64,000 bases of DNA from Mycolicibacterium nivoides (lineage in GTDB: Bacteria > Actinomycetota > Actinomycetes > Mycobacteriales > Mycobacteriaceae): positions 6,738,753 through 6,802,752 of the forward strand of contig NZ_CP034072.1 in assembly GCF_003855255.1 (NCBI RefSeq). Reading direction: 5' to 3'. This document shows, piece by piece, positions 36,207 through 46,480 of this stretch. The notes under the pieces were generated by a model, which was given only the letters and a program-made list of their open reading frames with translations, was not told where the DNA came from and made no database searches. Position numbers and translations under genes: made by a program. How positions within the stretch are numbered: the first letter of the stretch is position 1; each line of letters opens with the position of its first letter.

Positions 36207-37343
36207 ATGGACCGAAAGCGCGTGGTGATCGCCGGCCTCGGTGACACCGGCGTGCTCACCGCGATCCGGTTGGCACGCCGGTTCGACGTCGTCGGTATCT
36301 CGGTGAACCCCGGACTGGTCAGCGGTCAGGAGCTCGGCACGCGGCTGGCCCGGCCCGATGACTGGGCACGCGATTACTGGATCGGCTTCGACCGGTTCCG
36401 CGAACTCGATCGCGTCCGCACCGTGCACGGCGCGCTCACCGGCGCCGACTTCTCGGCCCGCACGGTCAGTGTCCGTGAGGCCGACGGCAACGAGCGGGTG
36501 GAACCCTACGACGCGCTGGTCATCTCCACCGGTGTGACCAACGGCTTCTGGCGACGAGCCGTGCTGCAGTCCGTGGGGGATGTCGATACCGGGCTGCGGA
36601 CCGCGCACGAGCGGTTGGGCTCGGCAGGGTCGGTCGCCGTCATCGGCGGCGGCGCGGCGGCGGCCAGCAGCGCGGCCAACATCGCCCTCCGGTGGCCGGC
36701 CACCCGGGTAGGCCTTTACTATCCGGGCGAACACCTTCTGCCACAGCATCATTGGCGGGCCCGCAAGCGGGTCGAAGACAGGTTGGCCGCGGCGGGCGTG
36801 ACACTGCACCCCGGACATCGAGCGGTGGTGCCCGAGGGCTTCGACTGCGCGGCCATCACCTCCGAACCCGTTCACTTCAGCGGCGGCCAGGCTCCGGTGC
36901 AGGCGGATGCCGTGCTGTGGGCCATCGGCCGGGTACGGCCCAACACGGCCTGGCTGCCCGCGGACATCCTCGATGAGCGCGGGTTCGTGCGGGTGACACC
37001 GGAACTGCGGGTGCCGGGGCACGACAGTGTCTTCGCCGTCGGCGACGTGGCTGCGACCGACCCGCTGCGCTCCTCGGCCCGCAACCGGGCCGACGGGCTG
37101 TTGGCCCGGAACGTGAGCGCCTACTTCACCGGCGGCCGCATGCGCGGTTACCGTCCGCCGGCCAGCCGGTGGGGATCGGTACTGGGTGTGCTGCCCGACG
37201 GGCTGGAAGTGTTCGCACCCAACGGGTTTGCGTTCCGATTCCCGTCCTGGTCGATCGACCGGGTGCTGCAGCCATGGATCGTCCGCCGCGGCATCTACCG
37301 TGGCGTGCGGTCCGACGATCAGTACATCGTCACCAACGGCTGA
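36207..37343 (+). CDS. FAD-dependent pyridine nucleotide-disulfide oxidoreductase (NDH-2-like)
   Basis: A 378-residue flavoprotein. The FAD motif VVIAGLGDTGVLTAIRLARR is at the N-terminus, the NAD(P) motif VAVIGGGAAAASSAANIAL near residue 146, and the second FAD motif HDSVFAVGDVAATD near residue 271. No redox-active CxxC pair is present, so it belongs with type II NADH dehydrogenase- or apoptosis-inducing-factor-like enzymes. Some hydrophobic character at the C-terminus could mediate membrane contact. The 3' end overlaps the convergent cupin gene by 25 bases. Electron acceptor unknown. Confidence 0.82.
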   Translation: MDRKRVVIAGLGDTGVLTAIRLARRFDVVGISVNPGLVSGQELGTRLARPDDWARDYWIGFDRFRELDRVRTVHGALTGADFSARTVSVREADGNERVEPYDALVISTGVTNGFWRRAVLQSVGDVDTGLRTAHERLGSAGSVAVIGGGAAAASSAANIALRWPATRVGLYYPGEHLLPQHHWRARKRVEDRLAAAGVTLHPGHRAVVPEGFDCAAITSEPVHFSGGQAPVQADAVLWAIGRVRPNTAWLPADILDERGFVRVTPELRVPGHDSVFAVGDVAATDPLRSSARNRADGLLARNVSAYFTGGRMRGYRPPASRWGSVLGVLPDGLEVFAPNGFAFRFPSWSIDRVLQPWIVRRGIYRGVRSDDQYIVTNG

Positions 37344-37735
37344 TCGACGGGCACCACGTAGGTGGACAGCATCAGGGTCCGCACGGTGCCGACGTTGTGT
37401 GCGTTGTGGACGACGCCGGGCGGGATGAGGAACGGGTCTCCCGAATGCAGGTGCTGGGTCGGCCGATCGTCGAACACCATGTCCACGTCTCCCTGGACGA
37501 TATAGCCCACTTCCGGCCCCGGATGACTGTGGCGGCCGGACTCCTTGCCGACCGGGATCTCGAACCTGGTCTGGACGATCTCGAATCCCGGCGTGGGAGC
37601 GGCGGAACGCTGGAGCTCGGTGCGCGATACGCCCGCGGTCGGGTCATCGGCGAGCGCGGCCGGGGCGGTGATCAGAGCTCCGGTCGCGGCGGTGCTCACG
37701 GCGAAGGCGGCCAGGACGAGACGTGTGCGTGTCAT
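37319..37735 (-). CDS. secreted cupin-domain protein
   Basis: A 138-residue protein with a signal peptide (LVLAAFAVSTAATGALITA, cleavage near ALA-DD at about residue 29) and a single cupin domain. The metal-site motif GRHSHPGPEVGYIVQGDVDM and the second motif PFLIPPGVVHNAHNVG give three His and one Glu. It therefore likely binds a metal outside the cytoplasm. Exported small cupins of this kind are common in actinobacteria, but their function is unclear. It may bind a ligand or act as a dioxygenase or isomerase. Confidence 0.85.
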   Translation of the reverse strand: MTRTRLVLAAFAVSTAATGALITAPAALADDPTAGVSRTELQRSAAPTPGFEIVQTRFEIPVGKESGRHSHPGPEVGYIVQGDVDMVFDDRPTQHLHSGDPFLIPPGVVHNAHNVGTVRTLMLSTYVVPVDQPLVTMY

Positions 37736-37836
37736 GCCTCCATGGCACCCGTCTCAGCTCATCGAGTCCAACGATGCTTTTCGATGACAGTCATCTGTAT
37801 CGGTGATGACTCCCGCACGTGTTAATACGCGATCCG

Positions 37837-39141
<1,305 letters not shown>

Positions 39142-39197
39142 CTAACAACGCCTGAGCAGCGCCTACTGGGGCCGCGCCTGGCGTAACCCCTCCGTTA

Positions 39198-40076
39198 TCA
39201 AGGTGATTCGGTTCCGATGCCGGAGGGGCCGGATCGGCGCCACTCGCGCGGTGACCGGCCGTGCGTCCGCCGGAACTGGCGGCTGAAGTACCCAGGGTCG
39301 AGCATCCCCACCCGTGCGGCGACCTCGGCCACTGAGAGGTCGGTATCGCCGAGCAGGGCACGAGCCCGACTCATCCGGCGCTCGTTGATCCACTCGCCGA
39401 CCGTGCGCCCGGTCCGTCGGCGCACCAACGTGGTGAGATGACCCGCTGTCATTCCGACCTCGTCGGCGACGTCGCGCAACGACAGCGGCTCCGACAACCT
39501 GCGGTCGATCGCCGAGAACACCTCGGCCAGTAGCGGCTCTCCACTGCGCCGTAGGCCGCTGACCACATCGTCGGCGAGACGCGCCAGGTCGATGAGCAAC
39601 AGGGTCAGATGGGCCAGCGTGGCTTGGCGATAGCCCTCGCACCGGCCGGTCAGCTCCGCCTCGATCGATCGGATCGTGCTGTCCCAGAGCGGCTGCCGAT
39701 CGGCGGGTATGTGCAATTGCAGTAATCCGCCGGACTTCCCGTGGATGAACGGGAACAGCAGGGGGTGGGCCTGCCAGGTGGGCCATGGCGCGCCGGTGTC
39801 GTCGCCCAGCGCGGTGGGGTCGAAGTACACGCCGATCCCGTCGGACTCGGTGGTCAGTGGACGGGGGTCGATCACCTCGCCCGCTGACACCACGTAGACC
39901 ACCCCTTCGGTCGCCACGTACCAGAGCACCGGGAAGTCGTGGATGTGCGGACGGTGCTCGGGGATGTCGGCGCGGCGGCCCCGGGTCACCGAAACCGGCG
40001 GCGCGTCGCGGTCCGTCCAGTACCGGTAGACGGGGACGCCATCGCGGTGGCGGACCAGTCGAGACACGTCGGACAT
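39198..40076 (-). CDS. AraC-family transcriptional regulator
   Basis: A 292-residue regulator. An N-terminal cupin-like sensing domain (HIHDFPVLWYVATEGVVYVVSAGEV) is followed by two C-terminal helix-turn-helix units: SLRDVADEVGMTAGHLTTLVRRRTG and SVAEVAARVGMLDPGYFSRQFRRTHGRSPREWRR. The ligand is unknown. It is divergent from a methyltransferase gene across about 65 bases of relatively AT-rich DNA, so either of the neighbouring genes could be its target. The other long reading frame opposite it is Arg-rich noise. Confidence 0.9.
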   Translation of the reverse strand: MSDVSRLVRHRDGVPVYRYWTDRDAPPVSVTRGRRADIPEHRPHIHDFPVLWYVATEGVVYVVSAGEVIDPRPLTTESDGIGVYFDPTALGDDTGAPWPTWQAHPLLFPFIHGKSGGLLQLHIPADRQPLWDSTIRSIEAELTGRCEGYRQATLAHLTLLLIDLARLADDVVSGLRRSGEPLLAEVFSAIDRRLSEPLSLRDVADEVGMTAGHLTTLVRRRTGRTVGEWINERRMSRARALLGDTDLSVAEVAARVGMLDPGYFSRQFRRTHGRSPREWRRSGPSGIGTESP

Positions 40077-40141
40077 GAAACCAAAGATAATCCTGATTTG
40101 CCCAATCTTCGCCCAACTATCCTTGCGACAACCGATGGATC

Positions 40142-40744
40142 ATGGAATTCATGACCGAACATCGTCCACATCGTCTGAAGAACCGGCACGACTACGTGCC
40201 TGCCGCGGGTCATGACGCGTTCCTGCCCGGCTACGACCTCCTGACGCGGGTCCTGGGGATGAATCCCGCCTACCGCGACCTGGTCGCGCAGGCCGGACTC
40301 GCAGACGGCCAGCGGATCGTCGAAATAGGTTGTGGAACAGGAAACCTCACTGTCCGCGCCAAGAAGGCATGTCCCGGCGCCGACATCGTCGGGACAGACC
40401 CTGATCCCCGGGCGCTGCAGCGGGCAGAACGAAAAGCCAAGGGCATGACCGGTATCGGATTCACAAGGGCCTACGCCCAGGAACTGCCGTTCGGCGGCGG
40501 CGAATTCGACCGGGCGCTGTCGTCGATGATGCTGCACCACCTCGACGAAGCGACCAAGCTCGCGGCCGCCCGCGAGCTGTTCCGGGTGCTGCGGCCGGGC
40601 GGCAGCTTGCACGTCGTCGACGTGCGCGGCGACGCCCTCTACGGGCTGTTCGAGGACGCCGGATTCGATTGCGCGGTGGTGGGATCCGGGCACATCCGGC
40701 TGGCCGGAAGGCTTACGTACCTCCGCGCGACTCGTCCGGCGTGA
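40142..40744 (+). CDS. class I SAM-dependent methyltransferase
   Basis: A 200-residue methyltransferase. SAM motif I is VEIGCGTGNLTVRAKK (about residue 59); later motifs are DIVGTDPDPRAL, FDRALSSMMLHHLDE and RVLRPGGSLHVVDV. ATG 40142 or ATG 40151 could be the start. The family resembles ubiquinone/menaquinone-type and phospholipid methyltransferases, but the substrate is unknown. The 3' end overlaps the convergent peptidase gene by 32 bases. Confidence 0.87.
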   Translation: MEFMTEHRPHRLKNRHDYVPAAGHDAFLPGYDLLTRVLGMNPAYRDLVAQAGLADGQRIVEIGCGTGNLTVRAKKACPGADIVGTDPDPRALQRAERKAKGMTGIGFTRAYAQELPFGGGEFDRALSSMMLHHLDEATKLAAARELFRVLRPGGSLHVVDVRGDALYGLFEDAGFDCAVVGSGHIRLAGRLTYLRATRPA

Positions 40745-42662
40745 ACGCCGCGGGATCGGCCAGCGGGATGAGCAGACTCGACGGCGCGTCTCCGCCCTGA
40801 CGGATCCGGTAGGTGCCGCCGGCCAGCGCCTGCCGGGCCGGCTCGGTGGGCACCAGGTGGGGGAAGTCGTAGGTGGTCAGGGTCAGCCGTAGCCGATGGC
40901 CCGGTTCGATCAGCGCCGCGGTGGGGAAGACCTCCAGGTCGTAGCGGGTCAGCTCACCGGGCACCACCGGCTCGGCGGCGGCGCGGGTGCTGACGTGATG
41001 CGGCCGTAGCACTGTTCCGTCCGGCTGATACCAGGTCTTCTCCGGATCCAGCGCCCGGTGCGATCCGAGCAGCGCACCCTGGGTCAGCGGTCGGCTGGCC
41101 CCGTCCGGCGCCACGTCGTCGAGGTGTGCCACCCACAGGGTCTCGGAGCTGTCGGCCGTCGCCTGCACGGTCAAAACGACTGGGCCGGCGATCAGTTGGG
41201 CCTCGGTGAACTCGGCCGTGGTGTAGGTCAGGGCCTCTCGCTGAAGCCGGCGGTTGTCCAGGTCGTAGCGGATGCGCCGGCCCGCCTGAGCGGCCATGAA
41301 GCTGCCCATCCCCAGGGTCCACTGTTCGAGGCTGCGACCGGATATCGGACCACGCACCGCGTAGCGCAGGATGGCCTCGGTCTGCTCAGCGGCTGGTTCG
41401 GCGGCGAGGTGCCCGCCCGCGGCCAGATACAGCCGCGTCGGCATGGCCTCGGGGAACGGATAGTCCTGCGCCTGGAACCACGACTGGCTGCCGATGGCCT
41501 GGAAGCGGATCGGAGCACCGGTCACCTCGGCATCGGTGTCGTCCTTGAGCCACCGGTCGAACCAGCGAAGCTGCAAGGCATGGACATGCAGCCCGTCCAT
41601 GTCCGAGACGTGATACCAGGGGCCCATGATCAACTGCACCCGGTCCGAGAGCGGCTGGCCGGGCGCCATCGGAGCATTGGGTGGCCGGCCGGTGTAGGCG
41701 TTCTGAAGCGCGGCGTAATTCAGTGGCGCGCCGCGCTGGAAGGCGTCGTGCCAGCCGCCGATCAGAAACACGGCGACCTTGTTCTTCGCGATCTCCGGCA
41801 GTACGTCCGAGGCCCGCATGGTGTCCCAGAACGGCCCGTCGAAGGCGGTGTCCCCGCCGGCTGTGGCGTCGCCGATCATGGTGCGGAAGTACTGGCGCTG
41901 GGCACGCCCGCGTTGGCGGACCGCAGCCAGGCCACCGGCCCGGGGCCGCTCATGAGCGCCGCGCTTGGCGAACTCCAGCGCCGGGTTGACCACGTTGAGC
42001 AGCGAGTAGACCGCGCCGTAGGCGCGCACCGTACGCATGTGCGGTACCCCGCCCATGGTGACCACGTCGCGGTAGAAATCGTTGGCGGCCATCACCGGGA
42101 AGATCGCCTTCAGTGGTGAGTCGGGGCCGACCGCGGCGGCGGTGAGAAGCTGGTTGATGGCCAGGTAGGAGATCCCGAACATCCCGACCCGGCCGTTGGA
42201 ATTCGGCAGCCGCGCAGCCCAATTCACCAAGTCGACGCCGTCTTGGACCTGTACGGCGCTCAGCATCTCGAACGATCCGCCCGAGACGCCGGTACCCCGT
42301 ACGTCCGCCATCACCTCGATGTAACCCCGCCGGATCAGGTACGGGGTGGCTCCGCCGCCGATCTGGGCGGCCGGCGGCGGTGCCTTCTTGCCGTAGGGCG
42401 TGATGGACAGCAGCACCGGGAACGGTCCGACCGCCGGCGCGCCCGTCTCGGGGACCGTCGGATAGTGGATGTCGGCACGGAGGACGGTGCCGTCGGACGC
42501 GCGGACCGCCACGTTGTGGTGGACTCCGACACCGTAGCGCGCAGGCGGGGGAGTCCAGACCGGTTCGAGCGGCGACGGGTTGCGCTTACGGACGCGCGTC
42601 GCCGATCGTCCGGCCACCTTGTTGCCGCGGTTGCCTCGGACCGTCTGCCACTGGTTCGCCAT
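40713..42662 (-). CDS. CocE/NonD-family hydrolase (X-Pro dipeptidyl-peptidase S15 type)
   Basis: A 649-residue enzyme. The N-terminal alpha/beta hydrolase part has SITPYGKKAPPP, DVRGTGVSGG and the nucleophile motif GISYLA, with Ala in place of the usual final Gly. GGWHDAF, with its Asp, and a C-terminal jelly-roll domain (LTLTTYDFPHLVP) follow. AGGAGGACGG immediately precedes ATG 42662. The basic N-terminus (residues 1-45) has no clear signal peptide. Such proteins hydrolyse esters or release X-Pro dipeptides. Substrate unknown. Confidence 0.88.
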   Translation of the reverse strand: MANQWQTVRGNRGNKVAGRSATRVRKRNPSPLEPVWTPPPARYGVGVHHNVAVRASDGTVLRADIHYPTVPETGAPAVGPFPVLLSITPYGKKAPPPAAQIGGGATPYLIRRGYIEVMADVRGTGVSGGSFEMLSAVQVQDGVDLVNWAARLPNSNGRVGMFGISYLAINQLLTAAAVGPDSPLKAIFPVMAANDFYRDVVTMGGVPHMRTVRAYGAVYSLLNVVNPALEFAKRGAHERPRAGGLAAVRQRGRAQRQYFRTMIGDATAGGDTAFDGPFWDTMRASDVLPEIAKNKVAVFLIGGWHDAFQRGAPLNYAALQNAYTGRPPNAPMAPGQPLSDRVQLIMGPWYHVSDMDGLHVHALQLRWFDRWLKDDTDAEVTGAPIRFQAIGSQSWFQAQDYPFPEAMPTRLYLAAGGHLAAEPAAEQTEAILRYAVRGPISGRSLEQWTLGMGSFMAAQAGRRIRYDLDNRRLQREALTYTTAEFTEAQLIAGPVVLTVQATADSSETLWVAHLDDVAPDGASRPLTQGALLGSHRALDPEKTWYQPDGTVLRPHHVSTRAAAEPVVPGELTRYDLEVFPTAALIEPGHRLRLTLTTYDFPHLVPTEPARQALAGGTYRIRQGGDAPSSLLIPLADPAAFTPDESRGGT

Positions 42663-42727
42663 CCGTCCTCCTTGACGTGTCGGCCTGGCTCCACGGTATC
42701 CAGTGGGCCGAACATCGTGCCGACGGA

Positions 42728-43126
42728 CTACCCGGCCATGAACTCCGAGTAGGCCGATGCCAGTTCGGGTGACAGTCCCGTCACGTTGCACGCGCGCTGG
42801 GTGTCCCCGATGGGTGCCAGGATGCCGCGCAGGTCGTAGTACTCCTGCGGGTTGGCGGTGAAGTAACCGCGCAGCGTGGCCGCGGCCTGCGGACGCGGTT
42901 GGGCGAATGCGGCGGTCACGGCCTGGTTGGCGCCCGGGTGGCTGTCCAGATAGGCGCGCGCGGCGCCGGTGGTGCTGCTGACCGTGCCGGCCACCCCGCT
43001 GGCGCTGCAGTCGGGTGCGGCGGACGCCGCCGGCGCGCCGATCATCGCGGCGGCCACCCCGCCGAGCAGGCCGGCGGCGCAAGCGCCGGCAATTCCACGG
43101 CGCGCGGTGATATCAGTGAACTTCAT
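42728..43126 (-). CDS. secreted haem-binding protein, Rv0203-like hemophore
   Basis: A 132-residue exported protein. A signal peptide (GIAGACAAGLLGGVAAAMIG) is cleaved near ASA-AP at residue 36. The mature all-helical domain has two Cys for a disulfide (near 40 and 113) and the stretch AYLDSHPGANQAVTAAF, which closely resembles M. tuberculosis Rv0203. Rv0203 is an extracellular hemophore handing haem to MmpL3/MmpL11. GAAGGAAA precedes ATG 43126. No uptake genes are adjacent, and I see no IdeR box in its 300-base upstream region. Confidence 0.78.
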   Translation of the reverse strand: MKFTDITARRGIAGACAAGLLGGVAAAMIGAPAASAAPDCSASGVAGTVSSTTGAARAYLDSHPGANQAVTAAFAQPRPQAAATLRGYFTANPQEYYDLRGILAPIGDTQRACNVTGLSPELASAYSEFMAG

Positions 43127-43429
43127 GATCAATTTCCTTCGGGATTGTGGGATTCTCATTGGTTCGCGATTCGTGATCGCTGATGTCCCCGGCCCGAACT
43201 CGAAAGTAACCGCGACGCGGTCGAGCAAACATCTGCGCTGTGAAACGGCTGTGACGGGTGTGGTGGTGTTACCGCTGCCACCGTGAATTACGCCTCAATG
43301 TCGTCGAATTGCGGCCATTGATCTTGAAATGTCTCAGAGACCGGTCGCCATTCTTAATTGATCGTGATCTGTGGCGCCCGATGTAGTGACCGAATTGTTA
43401 TCCGGAAGACGTCCAGCTAACCGATCCGT
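43127..43429. other. 303-base intergenic region, no gene seen
   Basis: AT-richer than its surroundings, with no convincing ORF on either strand. It must hold the promoter of the hemophore gene (left) and the end of the DUF4383 transcript (right). No IdeR box or strong hairpin was found by eye. Confidence 0.6.
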
Positions 43430-43894
43430 TCATCGCTTGAGAGTTAGCCCGGACAAGGAGTTGCGCAGCCCGCCATCGCGGTAGATCTGCACACCTGCCA
43501 CGGCCAGCATCACCGCGGCGGTTGCCATGTGCACGACGGCGTCGGTGATGTTGTTGGGAAAGGCGAATACGTAGGCCACCTGGTTGGAGAAGAACGCCCA
43601 GATTCCCGGCAGGGCCCCGGCCACCGCGGCCAGGAGGAGATAGAGCACGGCCCAGGATTTCCGCCAGCACAACACCAGGCCGGGGCCGAACAAAGCCAGG
43701 CCGGCCACTGCATGCCAGCCGTTGTAGTCCATGCCCAGAATCGGGGCGGTCGGTGCATCAGGGCCGATCGCGAAACTCGGCTCGGCAATGAAACCGATGA
43801 TTGCCTGCACCACATGGAACAGCGAGATGATCAGCAGTCCCCACTGGGCGAAACTCCACCTCTGCACCCGCACGCGAGGAGGACGAGTAGGCAC
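43430..43894 (-). CDS. DUF4383-type four-helix membrane protein
   Basis: A 154-residue integral membrane protein with four predicted helices, near residues 18-38 (GLLIISLFHVVQAIIGFI), 62-80, 82-105 and 118-140. Between helices 1 and 2 is the extracytoplasmic segment MDYNGWHAVAGLALF, typical of DUF4383 proteins. No enzymatic motif is visible; function unknown. A short palindrome (43912-43926) lies 18 bases before its ATG and also in front of the divergent acetyltransferase. Confidence 0.75.
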   Translation of the reverse strand: MPTRPPRVRVQRWSFAQWGLLIISLFHVVQAIIGFIAEPSFAIGPDAPTAPILGMDYNGWHAVAGLALFGPGLVLCWRKSWAVLYLLLAAVAGALPGIWAFFSNQVAYVFAFPNNITDAVVHMATAAVMLAVAGVQIYRDGGLRNSLSGLTLKR

Positions 43895-43911
43895 AGTCGG
43901 ACGTTACGTCT

Positions 43912-43926
43912 ACTACAGCGTGTAGT
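43912..43926. promoter_or_regulatory. short inverted repeat between divergent genes
   Basis: ACTACA (43912-43917) and TGTAGT (43921-43926) are reverse complements separated by GCG. Located between the divergent DUF4383 and GNAT genes, the repeat could be an operator for a regulator encoded elsewhere. Confidence 0.4.
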
Positions 43927-43952
43927 CAACGGTCCGGCCGTATGGTCGGGAC

Positions 43953-44438
43953 GTGGAGATCCGTACCGCCAGGGCCGATGACATAGCCGACATCGCGCCG
44001 TTCTTCCGGGCCATCGTCGCCGACGGCGAAAGCTACACGTACCCCGATGACCTGACCGACGGGCAGATCCAAGAACTCTGGCCGGCTCCCGCACCCGGTC
44101 ACACCATCGTCGCCGTGGTCGACGGGGCCATCGTCGGCACCGCGCGGATGGGGCCCAACAAGCCCGGCCGCGGTGATCATGTCGGCACCGCGAGTTTCAT
44201 GGTCGATCCGGCGTCGTCGGCGCGCGGCACCGGGCGGGCCATGGCGCGGTGGGTGATCGATTGGCACCGGGAAAACGGTTACCGGGCAATCCAGTTCAAT
44301 GCGGTGGTGGAGACGAACGTACGGGCCGTGGCGCTCTGGCAGGACCTGGGCTTCCGGATCATCGGCACCGTGCCGAAGGCCTACCGGTCCCGGACCCAGG
44401 GCCTGGTCGGGTTGCACATCATGTACCTGGAGCTGTGA
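43953..44438 (+). CDS. GNAT-family N-acetyltransferase
   Basis: A 161-residue GNAT protein. The acetyl-CoA loop region is FMVDPASSARGTGRAMARWVIDW (about residues 83-105), followed by FNAVVETNVRAVALWQDLGFRIIGTVPKAY, the typical motif B and Tyr. It transfers acetyl groups to an unknown amine. It starts at GTG 43953, divergent from DUF4383. Only a few bases separate its end from the convergent carboxyltransferase gene. Confidence 0.9.
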   Translation: MEIRTARADDIADIAPFFRAIVADGESYTYPDDLTDGQIQELWPAPAPGHTIVAVVDGAIVGTARMGPNKPGRGDHVGTASFMVDPASSARGTGRAMARWVIDWHRENGYRAIQFNAVVETNVRAVALWQDLGFRIIGTVPKAYRSRTQGLVGLHIMYLEL

Positions 44439-44441
44439 ACG

Positions 44442-45989
44442 TCACCAGGTGTCGACGAACCGTGACCGGGCCGCGGGACGCTCGTGCACCGCGGCCGCGG
44501 CCAGCGTGGCGGCGATCAACCCCCGGGTCTCCGCCGGGTCGATGACGTCGTCGATCTCGAACAGCGAGGCGGAGTTGAGTGCCCGCGCGTTCTGCTCGGC
44601 CGCCGCGGTGGCGGCCCGCACGGCCTGCTCGCGTTCGTCGTCGTCGGCGATGGCCTCCAATTCCTTCCGCAGGCCCAGGCGGACCGCTCCCTCCAGGCCC
44701 ATCGGGCCCAGGTGAGCACCGGGCCAGGCCACCGTGAGCAGGGGCTCGTGCAGGCTGCCCCCGCACATCGCCTGTGCCCCAAGGCCGTAACCCCGCCGCA
44801 GGATCACCGCGACCAGTGGCACCGTGAGCGCCGCTCCGGCGACCAGCAGCCGTGAACCGCGCCGCACCAGGGCTTCGGCCTCTGCCGCCGGGCCGACCAT
44901 GTAGCCGGGGCAGTCGACCAGGGAGACGACCGGCAGGCCGAAGGCGTTGCACAGCTGCAGGAACCGGGCGGCCTTGTCGGACGCCGCGGCCGTGATGGCA
45001 CCGGCCATCACCATCGTGTTGTTGGCGATGATGCCCACCGGCCTGCCGTCGATGCGGGCCAGGGCCGTCACCATCTCCGGGGCGAACTTCTCCCGCAGGA
45101 CGGTGACCGAGCCGGTGTCGGCGAGCGTCTCGATGATCGGCGCGACCGGGTAGGCGCGCCGGGCGCGTTCGGGAACCATTGTGCGCAGGACGGTTTGGCC
45201 GGCAACGGGGCCGGGTTCGGTCGGCCCGGTGAAGTAGCCCATCAAGGTCCGGGTGGTCGCGACCGCCTCCGCCTCGTCGGCCACCACGACATCGACCACA
45301 CCGTTGGGCGCCTGCACCGAGATCGGGCCGACGTCGTCGGGCGCGACATCCCCGAGGCCGCCGCCGGCGATCATCGCGGGCCCACCCATCCCGATGGAGC
45401 TGTCCTGGGTGGCGACGATCAGGTCGGCCGCACCGGCGATCACCGCATTGCCCGCGAAACACCTGCCCTTGACCACGGCGATCCGTGGCACCACGCCAGA
45501 CAACCCAGCCCACAACGCGAATGCGCGGATCTCCAGGGACGAGACCGTCGGAATGTCGGTGTCGCCGGGGCGTCCGCCACCACCCTCGGCGAAGAACACC
45601 GTCGGTAGTTTCAGCCGTTCGATGATCTCGAACAGCCGGTCCTTCTTGCGGTGGCCCAGAGCGCCCTGGGTGCCGGCCAGCACGGTGTAGTCGTAGGACA
45701 GCACCGCACACGCCGCGCCGCCGATCCGTGCGGTTCCGGCCAGCAGACCGTCGGCGGGCGTGCGTTCGATGAGATCGTCGAGGGCGCGACGTTGCCGCTG
45801 AGCCGCGATCGCGAACCGCCCGTACTCGACGAACGATCCATCGTCGACCAGGTCTGCGATGTTCTCCCGGGCGGTGCGGCCCCCTGCCGCGTGCCGGCGC
45901 GCGACCGCGTCGGGCCGGCCCGCATCCTGCGTCAACGCCCTTCGGCGCAGCAGTTCGGCGAGATCGTCGCGGAGCGGTTCGTCGGGCAT
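44442..45989 (-). CDS. acyl-CoA carboxylase carboxyltransferase (AccD/MmdA-like)
   Basis: A 515-residue carboxyltransferase with two crotonase-like halves. The first has GTQGALGHRKKDRLFEI, FFAEGGGGRPGD and the second oxyanion region ends in SLVDCPGYMVGPAAEAE. PLVAVILRRGYGLGAQAMCGG and LGPMGLEGAVRLG are typical of the biotin-dependent carboxyltransferase fold. The AGGAG before ATG 45989 fixes the start. No biotin carboxylase or BCCP gene is adjacent, so it must use subunits encoded elsewhere. Acyl-CoA substrate unknown. Confidence 0.85.
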   Translation of the reverse strand: MPDEPLRDDLAELLRRRALTQDAGRPDAVARRHAAGGRTARENIADLVDDGSFVEYGRFAIAAQRQRRALDDLIERTPADGLLAGTARIGGAACAVLSYDYTVLAGTQGALGHRKKDRLFEIIERLKLPTVFFAEGGGGRPGDTDIPTVSSLEIRAFALWAGLSGVVPRIAVVKGRCFAGNAVIAGAADLIVATQDSSIGMGGPAMIAGGGLGDVAPDDVGPISVQAPNGVVDVVVADEAEAVATTRTLMGYFTGPTEPGPVAGQTVLRTMVPERARRAYPVAPIIETLADTGSVTVLREKFAPEMVTALARIDGRPVGIIANNTMVMAGAITAAASDKAARFLQLCNAFGLPVVSLVDCPGYMVGPAAEAEALVRRGSRLLVAGAALTVPLVAVILRRGYGLGAQAMCGGSLHEPLLTVAWPGAHLGPMGLEGAVRLGLRKELEAIADDDEREQAVRAATAAAEQNARALNSASLFEIDDVIDPAETRGLIAATLAAAAVHERPAARSRFVDTW

Positions 45990-46038
45990 CGGCAGGCTCC
46001 TGGAATAGCGGGCGTGCGGTCGGAGGTTGCGCACACAT

Positions 46039-46479
46039 GTGACCGCCACCTCATCTAACCCGTTCGATCCGCACGAACTCTTGGCCGAGGCCCGGTTGGG
46101 CGTGTTGGCCACCATCAAGGCCTCCGGGATCCCGCAACTGTCACCGGTGACACCGTTCTACGACCGGGCCGCCGGCGTCATCTACGTCTCGATGACCGAA
46201 GGCCGCGCCAAGACGGTCAACCTGCGCCGCGATCCCCGCGCGGCGCTGGAGGTGACCAGCGCCGACGGCTGGGCCTGGGCCACCGCCGAAGGGCCGGTGA
46301 CGTTGACCGGCCCGGGTACCGATCCGCATGGCCCCGAGGTCGAGGCGCTGGTCGACTACTACCGCCGCGCAGCGGGTGAGCACCCGGATTGGGATGAGTA
46401 CCGGTCGGTGATGGTGTCCGATCGCCGGGTGCTGATGCGGCTGACCGTCGAACGGGCGTACGGGGAGAAGCTGCGCTGA
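46039..46479 (+). CDS. PPOX-class F420-dependent enzyme, Rv1155-like
   Basis: A 146-residue split-barrel flavin/F420 protein. GVLATIKASGIPQLSPVTPFYD, GRAKTVNLRRDPRAALEVTSADGWAWATAEGPV and HPDWDEYRSVMVSDRRVLMRL closely follow the Rv1155 pattern. The family binds coenzyme F420 and reduces small molecules, a mycobacterial hallmark. GTG 46039 gives the family length; a TTG at 46027 in the same frame is an alternative. It is divergent from the carboxyltransferase gene with about 50 bases between the starts. Confidence 0.87.
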   Translation: MTATSSNPFDPHELLAEARLGVLATIKASGIPQLSPVTPFYDRAAGVIYVSMTEGRAKTVNLRRDPRAALEVTSADGWAWATAEGPVTLTGPGTDPHGPEVEALVDYYRRAAGEHPDWDEYRSVMVSDRRVLMRLTVERAYGEKLR

Positions 46480-46480
46480 C

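Noticed and set aside
39163..40116. 317-codon minus-strand ORF overlapping the AraC gene
   Set aside because: Arg-rich, no motif; the other frame is a clear AraC regulator.
42243..42752. Plus-strand 169-residue ORF opposite the CocE-type gene
   Set aside because: Shadow of the CocE/NonD gene, whose start has a perfect AGGAGG.
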